Shown: positions 35,297 to 44,015, counted from the stretch's first letter. The stretch: 64,000 nucleotides of DNA from an uncultured Bacilli bacterium (GCA_947632085.1 CANRNY010000003.1:28523-92522), one strand, 5' to 3'. Translations and numbers: made by a program. The notes: generated by a model from the sequence alone, not told the origin.

Positions 35297-35340
35297 AAAA
35301 AAACTCCTTTCACCTTTATATAGGTTAAAAAGGAATTTTT
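35297..35340 (-). promoter_or_regulatory. Terminator-like hairpin overlapping the sigG ribosome-binding site
   Basis: Minus-strand RNA: AAAAATTCCTTT..AACCT pairs with AGGT..AAAGGAGTTTTT (one G-U wobble, small internal loop), followed by TTTTTTT directly before the ATG at 35296. The 3' arm contains the SD AAGGAG. It fills the whole gap between the ADP-ribosylglycohydrolase stop and sigG. Confidence 0.75.
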
Positions 35341-36276
35341 TTATTCATATTTATTTTCATAAAATTCTTCAAAGATATCAAGAAGATATTCTTTGCGAGC
35401 AATTGTATTTTTCCAATCTTCAGGAATCAATTCATCACCATAGAGAATGCCAGATAAACCACCAGTTATAGCACCGATTGTATCAGTATCACTACCTAAA
35501 TTAACAGCACCAATTATGGCTTCTTTAAAGTTTTCACTTTGAAGAGTTACCCAAATAGCACTTTCTAGGGAATCTACAACATAACCACTAGATGAAATAT
35601 CATTGATTGTTAATTTAGAAATATCACCAAGTAATAATCTTTGGTAAGCAGCTCTAGTTTCTTCGCTAAACATCGTATAGTCGATACTTTTTACCATACT
35701 ATATGCTGAATACTTATCTTTGCCGTTAAGTAAGAACATCGCATAACGAACATATATGTAACAACCCATAATACTTATTTCATGAGCATGAGTTAAAGAA
35801 GAAACGTCTTTAACTACTTCTAAGATTTCATCATCCTTTAAACGTTTTTCAACGGCATAATAAGCAATAGGTAAAATACGCATTAAAGAACCATTGCCAT
35901 TAGCATTATTATCTTTTAAACCACAAGTATATGGATCATGTGTTTCTTCAAAATTATTAATAGCTTTAGCACAAGTATTACCGATATCAAATAATTCACC
36001 TAAGGCAGTATATGACGCATGGTTTTTCCAAGCGACAAACTTTAAAGCTATATCAGTTAAATCGATTTTTTGTTTAGAATTAATGGAATCAATAGTAGCA
36101 ATCATCATTGATGTGTCATCTGACCATGTGCCAGCTGGTTGGTTATGAGTTCCATACCCTACCATTTTAGTAATAGGATTTTTTAGGAGCTCACGACGAG
36201 ACATAAATTCAACTGGTACACCAAAGGCATCACCAATAACAAAACCCATTAGGCCACCAAGATATTTAGATTTCAT
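35341..36276 (-). CDS. ADP-ribosylglycohydrolase family protein
   Basis: 311 residues from ATG 36276 (GGTGGGTGAG SD). DraG-type motifs: GFVIGDAFGVPVEF, GTWSDDTSM (metal-binding Asp pair), GNGSLMRILP, SLTHAHE and GSDTDTIGAITGGLSG. These proteins remove ADP-ribose from proteins or small molecules using two Mg2+. No partner ADP-ribosyltransferase is visible here. It is divergent from the XRE regulator. Confidence 0.93.
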   Translation of the reverse strand: MKSKYLGGLMGFVIGDAFGVPVEFMSRRELLKNPITKMVGYGTHNQPAGTWSDDTSMMIATIDSINSKQKIDLTDIALKFVAWKNHASYTALGELFDIGNTCAKAINNFEETHDPYTCGLKDNNANGNGSLMRILPIAYYAVEKRLKDDEILEVVKDVSSLTHAHEISIMGCYIYVRYAMFLLNGKDKYSAYSMVKSIDYTMFSEETRAAYQRLLLGDISKLTINDISSSGYVVDSLESAIWVTLQSENFKEAIIGAVNLGSDTDTIGAITGGLSGILYGDELIPEDWKNTIARKEYLLDIFEEFYENKYE

Positions 36277-36347
36277 AATCTCACCCACCTAATAATATTT
36301 TATCAAAACATAATAATAAAGTCTATTAGTAAACACATTTTATTTTA

Positions 36348-36400
36348 ATTGCAAATGCAATATATTTATTAAATTTGTTTAGTATTTTTATAACAGCTGT
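36348..36400. promoter_or_regulatory. Two palindromes in the divergent XRE promoter region
   Basis: ATTGCAAATGCAAT (36348-36361) and ACAGCTGT (36393-36400) are dyads between the ADP-ribosylglycohydrolase and XRE genes, ahead of a TATAAT at 36428-36433. They are candidate operators for the XRE protein. Confidence 0.4.
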
Positions 36401-36463
36401 ATAAAAGAAATTTAATTGTTCAATCTATATAATAAAAATACCAAAGAAAGTGTGGTGAATTTA

Positions 36464-36742
36464 TTGAAAAGTAAAGATATATTAGCTATAAATCTAAAAT
36501 ATTATCGATATTTATCTAAACTTTCTCAAGAAAAATTCGCCGAAGCTTTAGATACAAGTTTAATTTACGAAAATCAGTTAGAAAAGAAAAGAAGAAACCC
36601 TTCTCTAGAGATGTTAGATAAACTTGCTAAAGGTATTTCAACGCTACTTAAGATGCATATTACATCAGCTGATTTAGTAAAGTATGATGAAAAGAAAATA
36701 ATTAATCAAAGAAGAATAGATGAAATAAATAAAGCTAGATAA
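36464..36742 (+). CDS. XRE-family transcriptional regulator
   Basis: 92 residues from a TTG at 36464, 5 nt after GGTGA; upstream TTG and GTG codons lack an SD at the right distance. The HTH covers most of the protein (NLKYYRYLSKLSQEKFAEALDTS then YENQLEKKRRNPSLEMLDKLAKG). A short basic tail follows. Target unknown; it may act on its own divergent promoter region, which holds two palindromes. Confidence 0.8.
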   Translation: MKSKDILAINLKYYRYLSKLSQEKFAEALDTSLIYENQLEKKRRNPSLEMLDKLAKGISTLLKMHITSADLVKYDEKKIINQRRIDEINKAR

Positions 36743-36753
36743 TCTAGCTTTTT
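36729..36753 (+). terminator. Terminator of the XRE gene
   Basis: Stem AAAGCTAGA / TCTAGCTTT with loop TAA and trailing T residues; it includes the stop codon. Confidence 0.85.
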
Positions 36754-36964
36754 AATTGTACATTTTTTTATTTAAATCTAAACCTTGTAATTGTAAAGCG
36801 ATTATTATACTTTTTATTTCGTGATCATTAAATTCTTTTTCTTTAAGTTCTTTACGTTTTAAAATCCATAAATCATTTATAGTATTTATATTATTTTTTT
36901 TCAATTTATTTGTTAATTCAGAAGATAAATTTAATTTATTTATTTGTTCATCAATATTTAGCAT
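36752..36964 (-). CDS. Small protein resembling the RNA polymerase alpha C-terminal domain
   Basis: 70 residues from ATG 36964 (AAAGGAGT SD), 4 bp after the CarD gene. LNLSSELTNKLKKNNINTINDLWILKRKELK then IKSIIIALQLQGLDL follows the alpha-CTD pattern (L-S-x-R-x-x-x-x-L-K-x-x-x-I-x-T-x-x-x-L ... L-x-x-L-G-L). It is a helix-hairpin-helix-like fold, alone and without the rest of RpoA. Being in an operon with a CarD-type polymerase-binding protein supports a role in transcription. Function inferred. Confidence 0.55.
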   Translation of the reverse strand: MLNIDEQINKLNLSSELTNKLKKNNINTINDLWILKRKELKEKEFNDHEIKSIIIALQLQGLDLNKKMYN

Positions 36965-36968
36965 TTTT

Positions 36969-37457
36969 TTACTCCTTTTCTTGTTTAGATATAAAATCGA
37001 TAACATAGTTTTTGCATTCATCATAAGACATTCCAAGGGCAATGCCTAAAGTAGTATACAAATATTTTTCCGCAAGATTAAAATAGTTATTATCTTTATC
37101 GGCTATTTTTTTACCACTATTTAGACGATTTTGATTACGTATATAAGTGGTTTTAACAATTTTAGCTAAATCTAAAGTATTTTGGGTACTTAATAATTCC
37201 TTGTATGTATTTTCAAGAGATTTTTCATCAGTGTTAATACATTCAACATCTTTAATAGATTTAATAATATCCATAGCTTGTTCTTTAGTTAAGATATTTT
37301 GAATATCTGGTGAATCAAGAGGAATGTTAAGCGTTAATGATTCATCATTAACAGGAGTTAAAACATAATAATCACGGTCTTGAAAATATTTATTTTTAAT
37401 ATCTTTTATACGACATACTTCTCTTTTATATAAGATATAATCATTTATTTTATACAT
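36969..37457 (-). CDS. CarD-like RNA polymerase-binding regulator
   Basis: 162 residues from ATG 37457 (GAGGGAT SD). The N-terminal ~60 residues form the Tudor-like RNAP-interaction domain shared by CarD, CdnL and TRCF (YKINDYILYKREVCRIKDI, DYYVLTPVNDESLTLNIPL). A helical C-terminal domain follows. CarD/CdnL stabilises open promoter complexes through the RNAP beta subunit and is common in Bacillota. The transcript begins with a strong hairpin right after its own promoter. Confidence 0.85.
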   Translation of the reverse strand: MYKINDYILYKREVCRIKDIKNKYFQDRDYYVLTPVNDESLTLNIPLDSPDIQNILTKEQAMDIIKSIKDVECINTDEKSLENTYKELLSTQNTLDLAKIVKTTYIRNQNRLNSGKKIADKDNNYFNLAEKYLYTTLGIALGMSYDECKNYVIDFISKQEKE

Positions 37458-37479
37458 ATCCCTCATCCCCTTTTGCTCA

Positions 37480-37522
37480 AAAAGACGAGTAGCTCAACCG
37501 GTTTTACGCCTAAGCTACTCGT
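37480..37522 (-). promoter_or_regulatory. 5'-terminal hairpin/attenuator of the carD transcript
   Basis: Stem ACGAGTAGCT (37513-37522) / AGCTACTCGT (37485-37494), perfect 10 bp with an 18-nt loop, followed on the minus strand by CTTTTT. The predicted transcript start of the carD promoter lies only about 3 nt before the hairpin, so it is the first element of the RNA and precedes the SD by about 20 nt. Confidence 0.7.
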
Positions 37523-37531
37523 TGTATTTAT

Positions 37532-37560
37532 ATTATACCATTTTTTCTTAATTTTAGTAA
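37532..37560 (-). promoter_or_regulatory. carD operon promoter
   Basis: Minus-strand TTACTA (37555-37560), 17-bp spacer, TGG + TATAAT (37532-37537), an extended -10. Confidence 0.75.
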
Positions 37561-37563
37561 GCT

Positions 37564-38280
37564 TTATTTAAAAGAAATGAGAATATTTTCAGGGACTTTA
37601 GAAGCATCAAAACGATAATGGCCCGTTATTTTATAGTTAGTTATAACATCTTCTTCACGATTTAATTGGCCACTATTATGAATAATATATGTATACCCTT
37701 TTTCATTACGACGATCAGATATCATGCCAACATGATTATTATTCATAAAAATAATATCGCCAGGTTGCCACTCTTCAATTTTTTTATAATCTAACGTCAA
37801 ATGAATAGCATATTTACCAAAAAAATTTCGTAAATTATTAACACGACGGAAATCAATATTTTTATCACGATGTTCAATTTCAGGATAGTCATTAGGATTA
37901 TTTTTTATATCATTATCAACCATATCACGCAAACTATAACCAGCATTTTTAAAAGCACGCCAGATAACATCTGTACATACCCCTTCATTATCTGGAGGAT
38001 AAGAGTCTGTATAATACTTACTTATATAAGTAGGATGATTTTCAGCATCTTTACGAGCACCTAATAAAAAATCAGAATAATCATCAATGTCATCACCATC
38101 AAAATCAACTGTACTATAAATAACTTTAATATCAAAATCACGTGAACTATAATATTTCTTTGGAATCAAATTACATTTATTCATAATAAAAATAGTTATT
38201 ACAGTAAAAATAAGAATTACACATATTATAATAAAATTTCTTAAAATTTTTTTCTTTAATAAATTAGATAAATTTTGCAA
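37564..38280 (-). CDS. DUF1287 family membrane-anchored protein
   Basis: 238 residues from a TTG at 38280 (5 nt after AAGGTGG); a GTG at 38289 overlaps the SD. One N-terminal membrane helix (about 15-33), then the DUF1287/YijF domain: GVCTDVIWRAFKNAGY, WQPGDIIFMNNNHVGM, YIIHNSG. The Cys-His-His arrangement is that of an NlpC/P60-like fold. The family is probably a cell-wall hydrolase or amidase; substrate unknown. Confidence 0.82.
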   Translation of the reverse strand: MQNLSNLLKKKILRNFIIICVILIFTVITIFIMNKCNLIPKKYYSSRDFDIKVIYSTVDFDGDDIDDYSDFLLGARKDAENHPTYISKYYTDSYPPDNEGVCTDVIWRAFKNAGYSLRDMVDNDIKNNPNDYPEIEHRDKNIDFRRVNNLRNFFGKYAIHLTLDYKKIEEWQPGDIIFMNNNHVGMISDRRNEKGYTYIIHNSGQLNREEDVITNYKITGHYRFDASKVPENILISFK

Positions 38281-38413
38281 GAATACCACCTTTTCATACT
38301 TAATTATACAAAATAAATATCTTCTTTTAAAGATATTATCATAAAAATATATTCTAATTTGAATTATATATTATATTTTATTATAAAAAAGATGTTTTAA
38401 GAATAAAAAAGAA

Positions 38414-39157
38414 TTAGGACTTTTCAAGAGCTAATTCTTGATTACGTTTTTTGATAATAAAATAATAAACTAAACCGGAAATAATTAAACCAGTTACTTC
38501 TAAAGTTAACATTGGGGGAAAATATTTAAGCCATGGATATAAAACCATAACATTATCAGGTATCTTGGTAGAAAAGATATAATTTGTTTTAAAAGTAAGA
38601 TTAAAAGGATACATGATTAACATCAAAAAATTAGTTAAAATGAAAGTATATATATAATTTTTTAAACCTACTTTATAATTTAGAGCATAATAAGAATATA
38701 AACTAATGCAGATAAAGAAATGATGAGAAATAACATATTGCCAGAAATTAAAATTATCAATGGTTGAAACTAAGTTTGGCCATAAGATAGCAGGAATTGG
38801 GCCGATAAAGGACATAAAGATTGTTAGTTTCAAGATACCCTCTTTATTAAATAAGATACCAAAGATAAATAAATAATTAGCAATAAAACAAAGATGAAAT
38901 GGTAAATGTTCTTTATAATCAAAACTGCCAAAATATAAATTACCAAAGGTAAAAATAATCATATTAATAAGTAAGATTATCGCACTTATTTTTAAGATAC
39001 GATTATTAGTTTTAGATGATATTTTAGATATTTTATGGCGATTAAGATAAATAATAATTAAACCAATTACAGCACTAGCAATAAAGATATTATGAATTAA
39101 ACCAAATTGTTTAAATAAAAACTTAGGATGTTCATTAACAAAAAATTCTCTTAACAT
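38414..39157 (-). CDS. TIGR02206/YwaF family membrane protein
   Basis: 247 residues with six to seven membrane helices. The motif LPFHLCFIANYLF in the third helix is the mark of the YwaF/TIGR02206 family (related to eukaryotic TMEM164). It ends with a short cytosolic tail. In-frame start ATG 39157. Role in membrane lipid metabolism is suggested for eukaryotic relatives only. Confidence 0.8.
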   Translation of the reverse strand: MLREFFVNEHPKFLFKQFGLIHNIFIASAVIGLIIIYLNRHKISKISSKTNNRILKISAIILLINMIIFTFGNLYFGSFDYKEHLPFHLCFIANYLFIFGILFNKEGILKLTIFMSFIGPIPAILWPNLVSTIDNFNFWQYVISHHFFICISLYSYYALNYKVGLKNYIYTFILTNFLMLIMYPFNLTFKTNYIFSTKIPDNVMVLYPWLKYFPPMLTLEVTGLIISGLVYYFIIKKRNQELALEKS

Positions 39158-39215
39158 AAATTACTTCCTTTCATTAAGATATTATTGTTAAATGTTTGAT
39201 ATAGTTATTAATCTT

Positions 39216-39734
39216 TTAACTAGTCTTAAATTGAATAATAGCACCACCAACAAAAATAACTAATATAACAATTGATAAGACATTACTTGGAATAGTTAAA
39301 AAGACTGGTAAGTAAGCTTTAATAATTGAAGAACCAGCTAAAGAAGTAACGATTATCATAATTGGTTTAATGAAGAAGGTAGCTAAAGTACCAACTAAAA
39401 CAGATATAACTAATTTGACAACGATAACCATATTTGGATCTAATTCTTTGATATAAAGACTTAAAGAGCCATATACTAGGTAAGCAACAGCAATAAGCAA
39501 AGCTAGTTTTTCTAATTTAAAGCCTAAAGAGCCAAGAATAATACCAGCCACTATTTGAATTATCGTGTTTATGTTACTACTTAAGTCAAAATATGGAACA
39601 ATGTAACCAGCTAGGACATAACCAATAGCAAACCAAGCTAATGTAATAATTAATTTTTGGATTTTAAAACCACTAGTACATAGCGCTAAACCAATTAAGA
39701 CAGCACCAATCGCTAAAATATTATTATCACTCAT
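39216..39734 (-). CDS. Multi-helix membrane protein, DUF4203/TMEM198-like
   Basis: 172 residues with six or seven hydrophobic helices rich in Gly and Ile (SDNNILAIGAVLIGLALCTSGFK). The pattern of small-residue helices resembles DUF4203/TMEM198 proteins. Its start overlaps the 3' end of the P-type ATPase gene by 8 bp, so it is translationally coupled to it and may help it. Confidence 0.65.
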   Translation of the reverse strand: MSDNNILAIGAVLIGLALCTSGFKIQKLIITLAWFAIGYVLAGYIVPYFDLSSNINTIIQIVAGIILGSLGFKLEKLALLIAVAYLVYGSLSLYIKELDPNMVIVVKLVISVLVGTLATFFIKPIMIIVTSLAGSSIIKAYLPVFLTIPSNVLSIVILVIFVGGAIIQFKTS

Positions 39735-42339
39735 ATTTTTTACCTTCTTTCATACGATAGAAAAGTTTATATATTTCAAATACTACTATTATAATAAATG
39801 ATAATAATAGTAAATAAATAACGGTTTTAAATGGCAAAGGTGTTACTTTTAGGAATGAAGCCGTTAATGGAATTTCAGCTAAAACTATTTGTAAAAGAAT
39901 AGAACCAATAACAGTTATAATAACAAAAGGATTATCAAGTAATGATTCTTTAAAGACAGTTCTTTTCTCACTACGACAATTTAAGACGTTAACATTTTGA
40001 ATGAAGACCATAAGCATCATAATAATAGCACGAGCAGTAGTAATATCTGTACCACGATCCATTATATATTTCCATACTAGGAAGACTGTAGCACTAATAG
40101 TTATACCTAAAATAGTTACTTCAATCATTAAATCTTTAGAGAATAATGATTCTTTAGTATCACGTGGTTTTTCTTTCATAATAGCTTTTTCAGTCTTTTC
40201 AAATGATAAAGCGATATCTTGCATTCCATCAGTAACAATATTTAACCATAATAATTGAATAGCTACTAAAGGTATATCATAACCAAAGGCGATTGATAAT
40301 AAGAAGAAACAAACTTCAGCAAAACCACAACCTAATAAGAATAAAGTTATTTTACGAATATTACTATAAGCAGTTCGACCCTCTTCTATACCAGATACAA
40401 TAGAAGTAAAATTATCATCAGCTACAATCATTGAAGCAGTTTCTTTAGCAACATCTGTACCACTACCCATAGCTATTCCTATATTAGCTGATTTAATGGC
40501 TGGGGCATCATTAACACCATCACCGGTAACGGCAACAAACTCCCCTTGTCTTTTTAGTGAATTTACAATGTCTAATTTATCCATTGGTGTTACACGAGAA
40601 AAGACTTTAATATGACTAACATATTCGTCAAAAGCTTCTTCCCCTTTATCACGATACTTAGCAACATCTTTACCAGTAGCTACTTCTGAGGCATCATTAC
40701 ATAAACCTAAATCCGTGGCAATAGCATAAGCTGTAAGTGGATGGTCGCCAGTTATCATAATAACTTTAATACCAGCATTTTTACATTCTTTAATAGAATC
40801 TTTTACTTCTACACGAATTGGATCGATAAAAGCTACCATACCTTTAAAATCTAGATTTTTAATATCTTCTTTATTAGTTCCTTTGACTTTACCATCAGCT
40901 ATCGCTATTACACGATAACCTTTACCAGTTAAATCTTCATTTTGATTATGATATAGTTGTTTTTCTTCAGAAAAAGACATTACTTTTTCTAAAGAACCTT
41001 TAACTGTACAATATAATTCATTATTTTTCTTATAGAATACAGCTGAATATTGATTTTCTGATTCATATGGAATTATTTCTTCTATTTCAGGAATATCTTC
41101 AATATGCATTTTTTTAGCTAAACTTAGAAAAGCAATATCAATTGAATCACCAAATGATTCCCATTCTTCACCTTTCTTTTCTAAGTGGGCTTCATTATTT
41201 AGAGCACCTAAAATAGCTATTTCTTCTGCTTTTTTAATATCAGCATTATTTAAAGCTTTTACTTTACCTTGATCATTATAACCTGTTCCACTTATTTCAT
41301 AAGTGTCTCCATCTTTAGTAACAATCATTTTAGCAGTTTGTTCATTAACAGTTAAAGTCCCAGTTTTATCTGAAGCAATAACAGTACAACTACCTAATGA
41401 TTCAACAGCATTAAGTTTTTTAACAATAACATTTTTCTTAGCCATACGTTTAGAAGCAATAGTTAAGGCCATAGTTAAAGCTAGAGGAAGACCTTCGGGC
41501 ATAGCTGAAACAGATAAGGCGATAACGCATAAGAATATTTCATTTGTTGGATAACCTTTAACAAGTAATATAACAGTTGTAATAATAGCGACTAAAACGA
41601 TAATCGCACTAATTTGTTTAGAAAATCTTTCAGTTCTAATTGTTAGTGGAGATTTTTCTTCTTTGGTATTAGTTACTTTATCAGCTATATTACCTATTTC
41701 GGTATTAATACCAATAGCTGTTACAACAGCACGAGCACGACCAGTAATAACAGAAGTACCAGCATAAACCATGTTTATTCTTTCAGCTAATGGAGTATCT
41801 TTTTTTAATTCAGCTGATGATTTTACGACCCCGATACTTTCACCAGTTAAAGCTGATTCATCAACTTGAAAATTATGACTTTCAATAATTCTGGCATCAG
41901 CAGATATTTTAGTACCACTTTCTAGAATGATAATATCACCTACTGTTACTTCACTAGAGTCGATTTCAATTTCTTTATCATCTCTAATAACACGAGTTGT
42001 AACTTTAATCATATTAATAAGACTTTGAGCATCTTTACGCGCTTTCCATTCTTCAAAAGTTCCCATTAAGACATCAACAAGAATTATAAAAATCAAAGCA
42101 ATAGCATCTACTACTTCATGAGCGACAAAAGATAAGATAACAGTTACAACTAAGATTAATTCAATTGGATTATAAAACTGAGAGATAAATATTTTAAATA
42201 TACTATCTTGTTTAGCAGTTGGTAATTCATTCTTACCATACTTAGCTTGATGTTCTTTAACTTTTTCTTTAGTTAAACCTTTTTTATTACTTTCTAATTC
42301 TTTTAATACTTCATCAGTTGAATTACTATAAAAATTCAT
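39727..42339 (-). CDS. P2A-type cation-transporting ATPase (Ca2+/Mn2+ class)
   Basis: 870 residues. Actuator TGES at 165-168, ion-site helix 4 PEGLP at 281-285, phosphorylation D324 in SDKTGTLT, hinge TGDGVNDAP, and helix 6 NIVTDG. PEGL with VTD..G is the calcium-pump (P2A) signature. It exports Ca2+ or Mn2+ at the expense of ATP. The leader contains a promoter and a terminator with a competing upstream arm. Neighbouring upstream gene is a predicted heavy-metal permease, which favours metal homeostasis. Confidence 0.93.
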   Translation of the reverse strand: MNFYSNSTDEVLKELESNKKGLTKEKVKEHQAKYGKNELPTAKQDSIFKIFISQFYNPIELILVVTVILSFVAHEVVDAIALIFIILVDVLMGTFEEWKARKDAQSLINMIKVTTRVIRDDKEIEIDSSEVTVGDIIILESGTKISADARIIESHNFQVDESALTGESIGVVKSSAELKKDTPLAERINMVYAGTSVITGRARAVVTAIGINTEIGNIADKVTNTKEEKSPLTIRTERFSKQISAIIVLVAIITTVILLVKGYPTNEIFLCVIALSVSAMPEGLPLALTMALTIASKRMAKKNVIVKKLNAVESLGSCTVIASDKTGTLTVNEQTAKMIVTKDGDTYEISGTGYNDQGKVKALNNADIKKAEEIAILGALNNEAHLEKKGEEWESFGDSIDIAFLSLAKKMHIEDIPEIEEIIPYESENQYSAVFYKKNNELYCTVKGSLEKVMSFSEEKQLYHNQNEDLTGKGYRVIAIADGKVKGTNKEDIKNLDFKGMVAFIDPIRVEVKDSIKECKNAGIKVIMITGDHPLTAYAIATDLGLCNDASEVATGKDVAKYRDKGEEAFDEYVSHIKVFSRVTPMDKLDIVNSLKRQGEFVAVTGDGVNDAPAIKSANIGIAMGSGTDVAKETASMIVADDNFTSIVSGIEEGRTAYSNIRKITLFLLGCGFAEVCFFLLSIAFGYDIPLVAIQLLWLNIVTDGMQDIALSFEKTEKAIMKEKPRDTKESLFSKDLMIEVTILGITISATVFLVWKYIMDRGTDITTARAIIMMLMVFIQNVNVLNCRSEKRTVFKESLLDNPFVIITVIGSILLQIVLAEIPLTASFLKVTPLPFKTVIYLLLLSFIIIVVFEIYKLFYRMKEGKKYE

Positions 42340-42350
42340 ATTATCACCTC

Positions 42351-42406
42351 AAAAAAAAGACTACTTACATACATAAGCAGTCTTTAGTGTTAAATTCCTA
42401 TGTATG
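42351..42406 (-). promoter_or_regulatory. Leader attenuator of the P-type ATPase gene
   Basis: The minus-strand leader ends in a terminator: AAAGACTGCTTA (42374-42385), hexaloop TGTATG, TAAGTAGTCTTT (42356-42367), then eight T, and only then the SD GAGGTGA and the ATG. The upstream segment CATACATA (42399-42406) is perfectly complementary to TATGTATG (42368-42375), the terminator loop and stem top. This is the layout of a conditional terminator. No known riboswitch core was recognised. Confidence 0.68.
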
Positions 42407-42431
42407 CTAAATATCTTCATTATATAAAAAT

Positions 42432-42460
42432 ATTTTAGCACAATATCATAGAGATGTAAA
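42432..42460 (-). promoter_or_regulatory. Promoter of the P-type ATPase gene
   Basis: Minus-strand TTTACA (42455-42460), 17-bp spacer, TGC + TAAAAT (42432-42437). It directs transcription into the leader attenuator. Confidence 0.75.
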
Positions 42461-42464
42461 TTAA

Positions 42465-43307
42465 TCAGAAGGGAATAAATTCAATGAGTAAACCAACTAT
42501 AACACCTATAAAATAAAGAGTTGCTAGAATAGATAAGTTTTCTTTAAAATTTTTATTAGATTTAAATAGAACAAGTAAAGCTACTCCACTACTGGTAAGT
42601 AAGCCAGATAAAGTACTAGCAAAACTAATTGTATTACTTAAATATAATTCAGTAATCATAATACTAGCGCCACAATTAGGTATTAAACCAATTAAACTAG
42701 CTATTAAAGGACCAATTAAACGATTTTTATATAGTAAGTTAGATAAATATTGTTCACCAACATAAGTAAATAATAGATTAATAATAAAAGTTATAATTAA
42801 TAGATAAATTACGGTTTTTATCGTATGAATTAAACTTGATTTAAATAAATTATCACTTTCTTCACAACCACAATGTTCATCATGACAAATATCATATATC
42901 TTATCATCGTTTCTTTTTTTACGGAAGATAAAATCAATTAAATAACCAAAAATAAAAGCAATGACAAATTTACATAATAAAATTAAAATAATTATTTTAA
43001 TATCAACGTTATGAGAGATCATTATAGGTAACATCTCATCACTAGTAGATAAATAGATAGCTATTAAAGTACCTAAAGAAATAATTCTTGTAATATATAA
43101 ATTAGTAGCAACGACCGAAAAACCACATTGAGGTATTAAACCTAAAAAACTACCTAGTAATGGTGAATATTTACCACTTTTTTTAATAATATTTTCAGTT
43201 TTAGAACTTAATTTATGTTCGACATACTCAATAATTAAAAAAGCGACAAATAAAAAAGGTACTAGTTTAACAGTATCTAATAAAGTATCAATAATAATAC
43301 TTTTCAT
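42465..43307 (-). CDS. Putative heavy-metal/manganese permease (ArsP_2/DUF2899-like)
   Basis: 280 residues with about 8-10 membrane helices in two halves. Each half contains a matching motif, GSFLGLIPQCGFSVV and ASLIGLIPNCGASIM, with the conserved P-x-C-G. The central cytosolic loop is Cys/His-rich (DICHDEHCGCEESDN) and could bind metal. This matches the 10-TM heavy-metal exporter family PF11449, annotated as putative manganese transporter. It precedes the P-type ATPase. Confidence 0.8.
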   Translation of the reverse strand: MKSIIIDTLLDTVKLVPFLFVAFLIIEYVEHKLSSKTENIIKKSGKYSPLLGSFLGLIPQCGFSVVATNLYITRIISLGTLIAIYLSTSDEMLPIMISHNVDIKIIILILLCKFVIAFIFGYLIDFIFRKKRNDDKIYDICHDEHCGCEESDNLFKSSLIHTIKTVIYLLIITFIINLLFTYVGEQYLSNLLYKNRLIGPLIASLIGLIPNCGASIMITELYLSNTISFASTLSGLLTSSGVALLVLFKSNKNFKENLSILATLYFIGVIVGLLIEFIPF

Positions 43308-43322
43308 AAACTCACTCCTTTT

Positions 43323-43961
43323 TTATTTTTTATTCCAACGTTCATTAAACATATTATTTAAGTAATCAACACCAAAGTATTTATCTAATACTTTTTCAAA
43401 TTTATTACTTGGAGGAATGTTTTGTTCATAATCTTTACCACGATCGATAGCAGCAAAAGTTAGTAAACAGTCAAAGACTAAAAAGACAATTATATATTTC
43501 ATTAATTTAACACTATTAGTCTTATTTAATTTATTAATTAATTTCTTTATTTGCGGATATAAAAATTTTATCCATAAAATACCTAGTAAACCCCAAAAGA
43601 TTGAATAAGTTAAACAAATACGACCATTAATGTTAAAAGGTTTTCTTTTATAATTCCAAGCAACAAAACCAAACATTACTTCCATTAAATAACTCATTAT
43701 GTATTCAAGGATAGAACCAGTAGCAAAAGAAACACAGAATATTTCAAAATTACCTTTATTTTTTAAACGATATAAAATAATGGTTAGTACTACTGCTCCT
43801 ACCCCATAAACCACATTAAATGGGCCGATAACTAAAGCTGTATGGTTTATTAAAACACCCTTTTTAATAAGAGTCCATATACCTTCAATTATCCAACCAA
43901 AGATACAACCAAATAAAAATGTATAAAACAAATCATGAAAAGATATTTTTTCTGATTTCAT
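43323..43961 (-). CDS. CmpB-type putative ABC-transporter membrane protein (PF06541)
   Basis: 212 residues from ATG 43961 (TGGGGA SD). About five membrane helices. FLFGCIFGWIIEGIWTLIKKG, LVIGPFNVVYGVGAVVL and CLTYSIFWGLLGILWIKF are typical of the PF06541 family, labelled putative ABC-transporter type IV; no ATPase partner is nearby. Function unknown. Confidence 0.83.
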   Translation of the reverse strand: MKSEKISFHDLFYTFLFGCIFGWIIEGIWTLIKKGVLINHTALVIGPFNVVYGVGAVVLTIILYRLKNKGNFEIFCVSFATGSILEYIMSYLMEVMFGFVAWNYKRKPFNINGRICLTYSIFWGLLGILWIKFLYPQIKKLINKLNKTNSVKLMKYIIVFLVFDCLLTFAAIDRGKDYEQNIPPSNKFEKVLDKYFGVDYLNNMFNERWNKK

Positions 43962-44015
43962 ATATATTCCCCACATCGCTAAAATTATAACACTTACAGA
44001 TAATTAGTGCAATTT

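Noticed and set aside
37485..37522. tRNA-like segment (GTAGCTCAACCGGTT resembles a D-arm)
   Set aside because: No acceptor stem, anticodon arm or T arm is formed; it is one simple hairpin.
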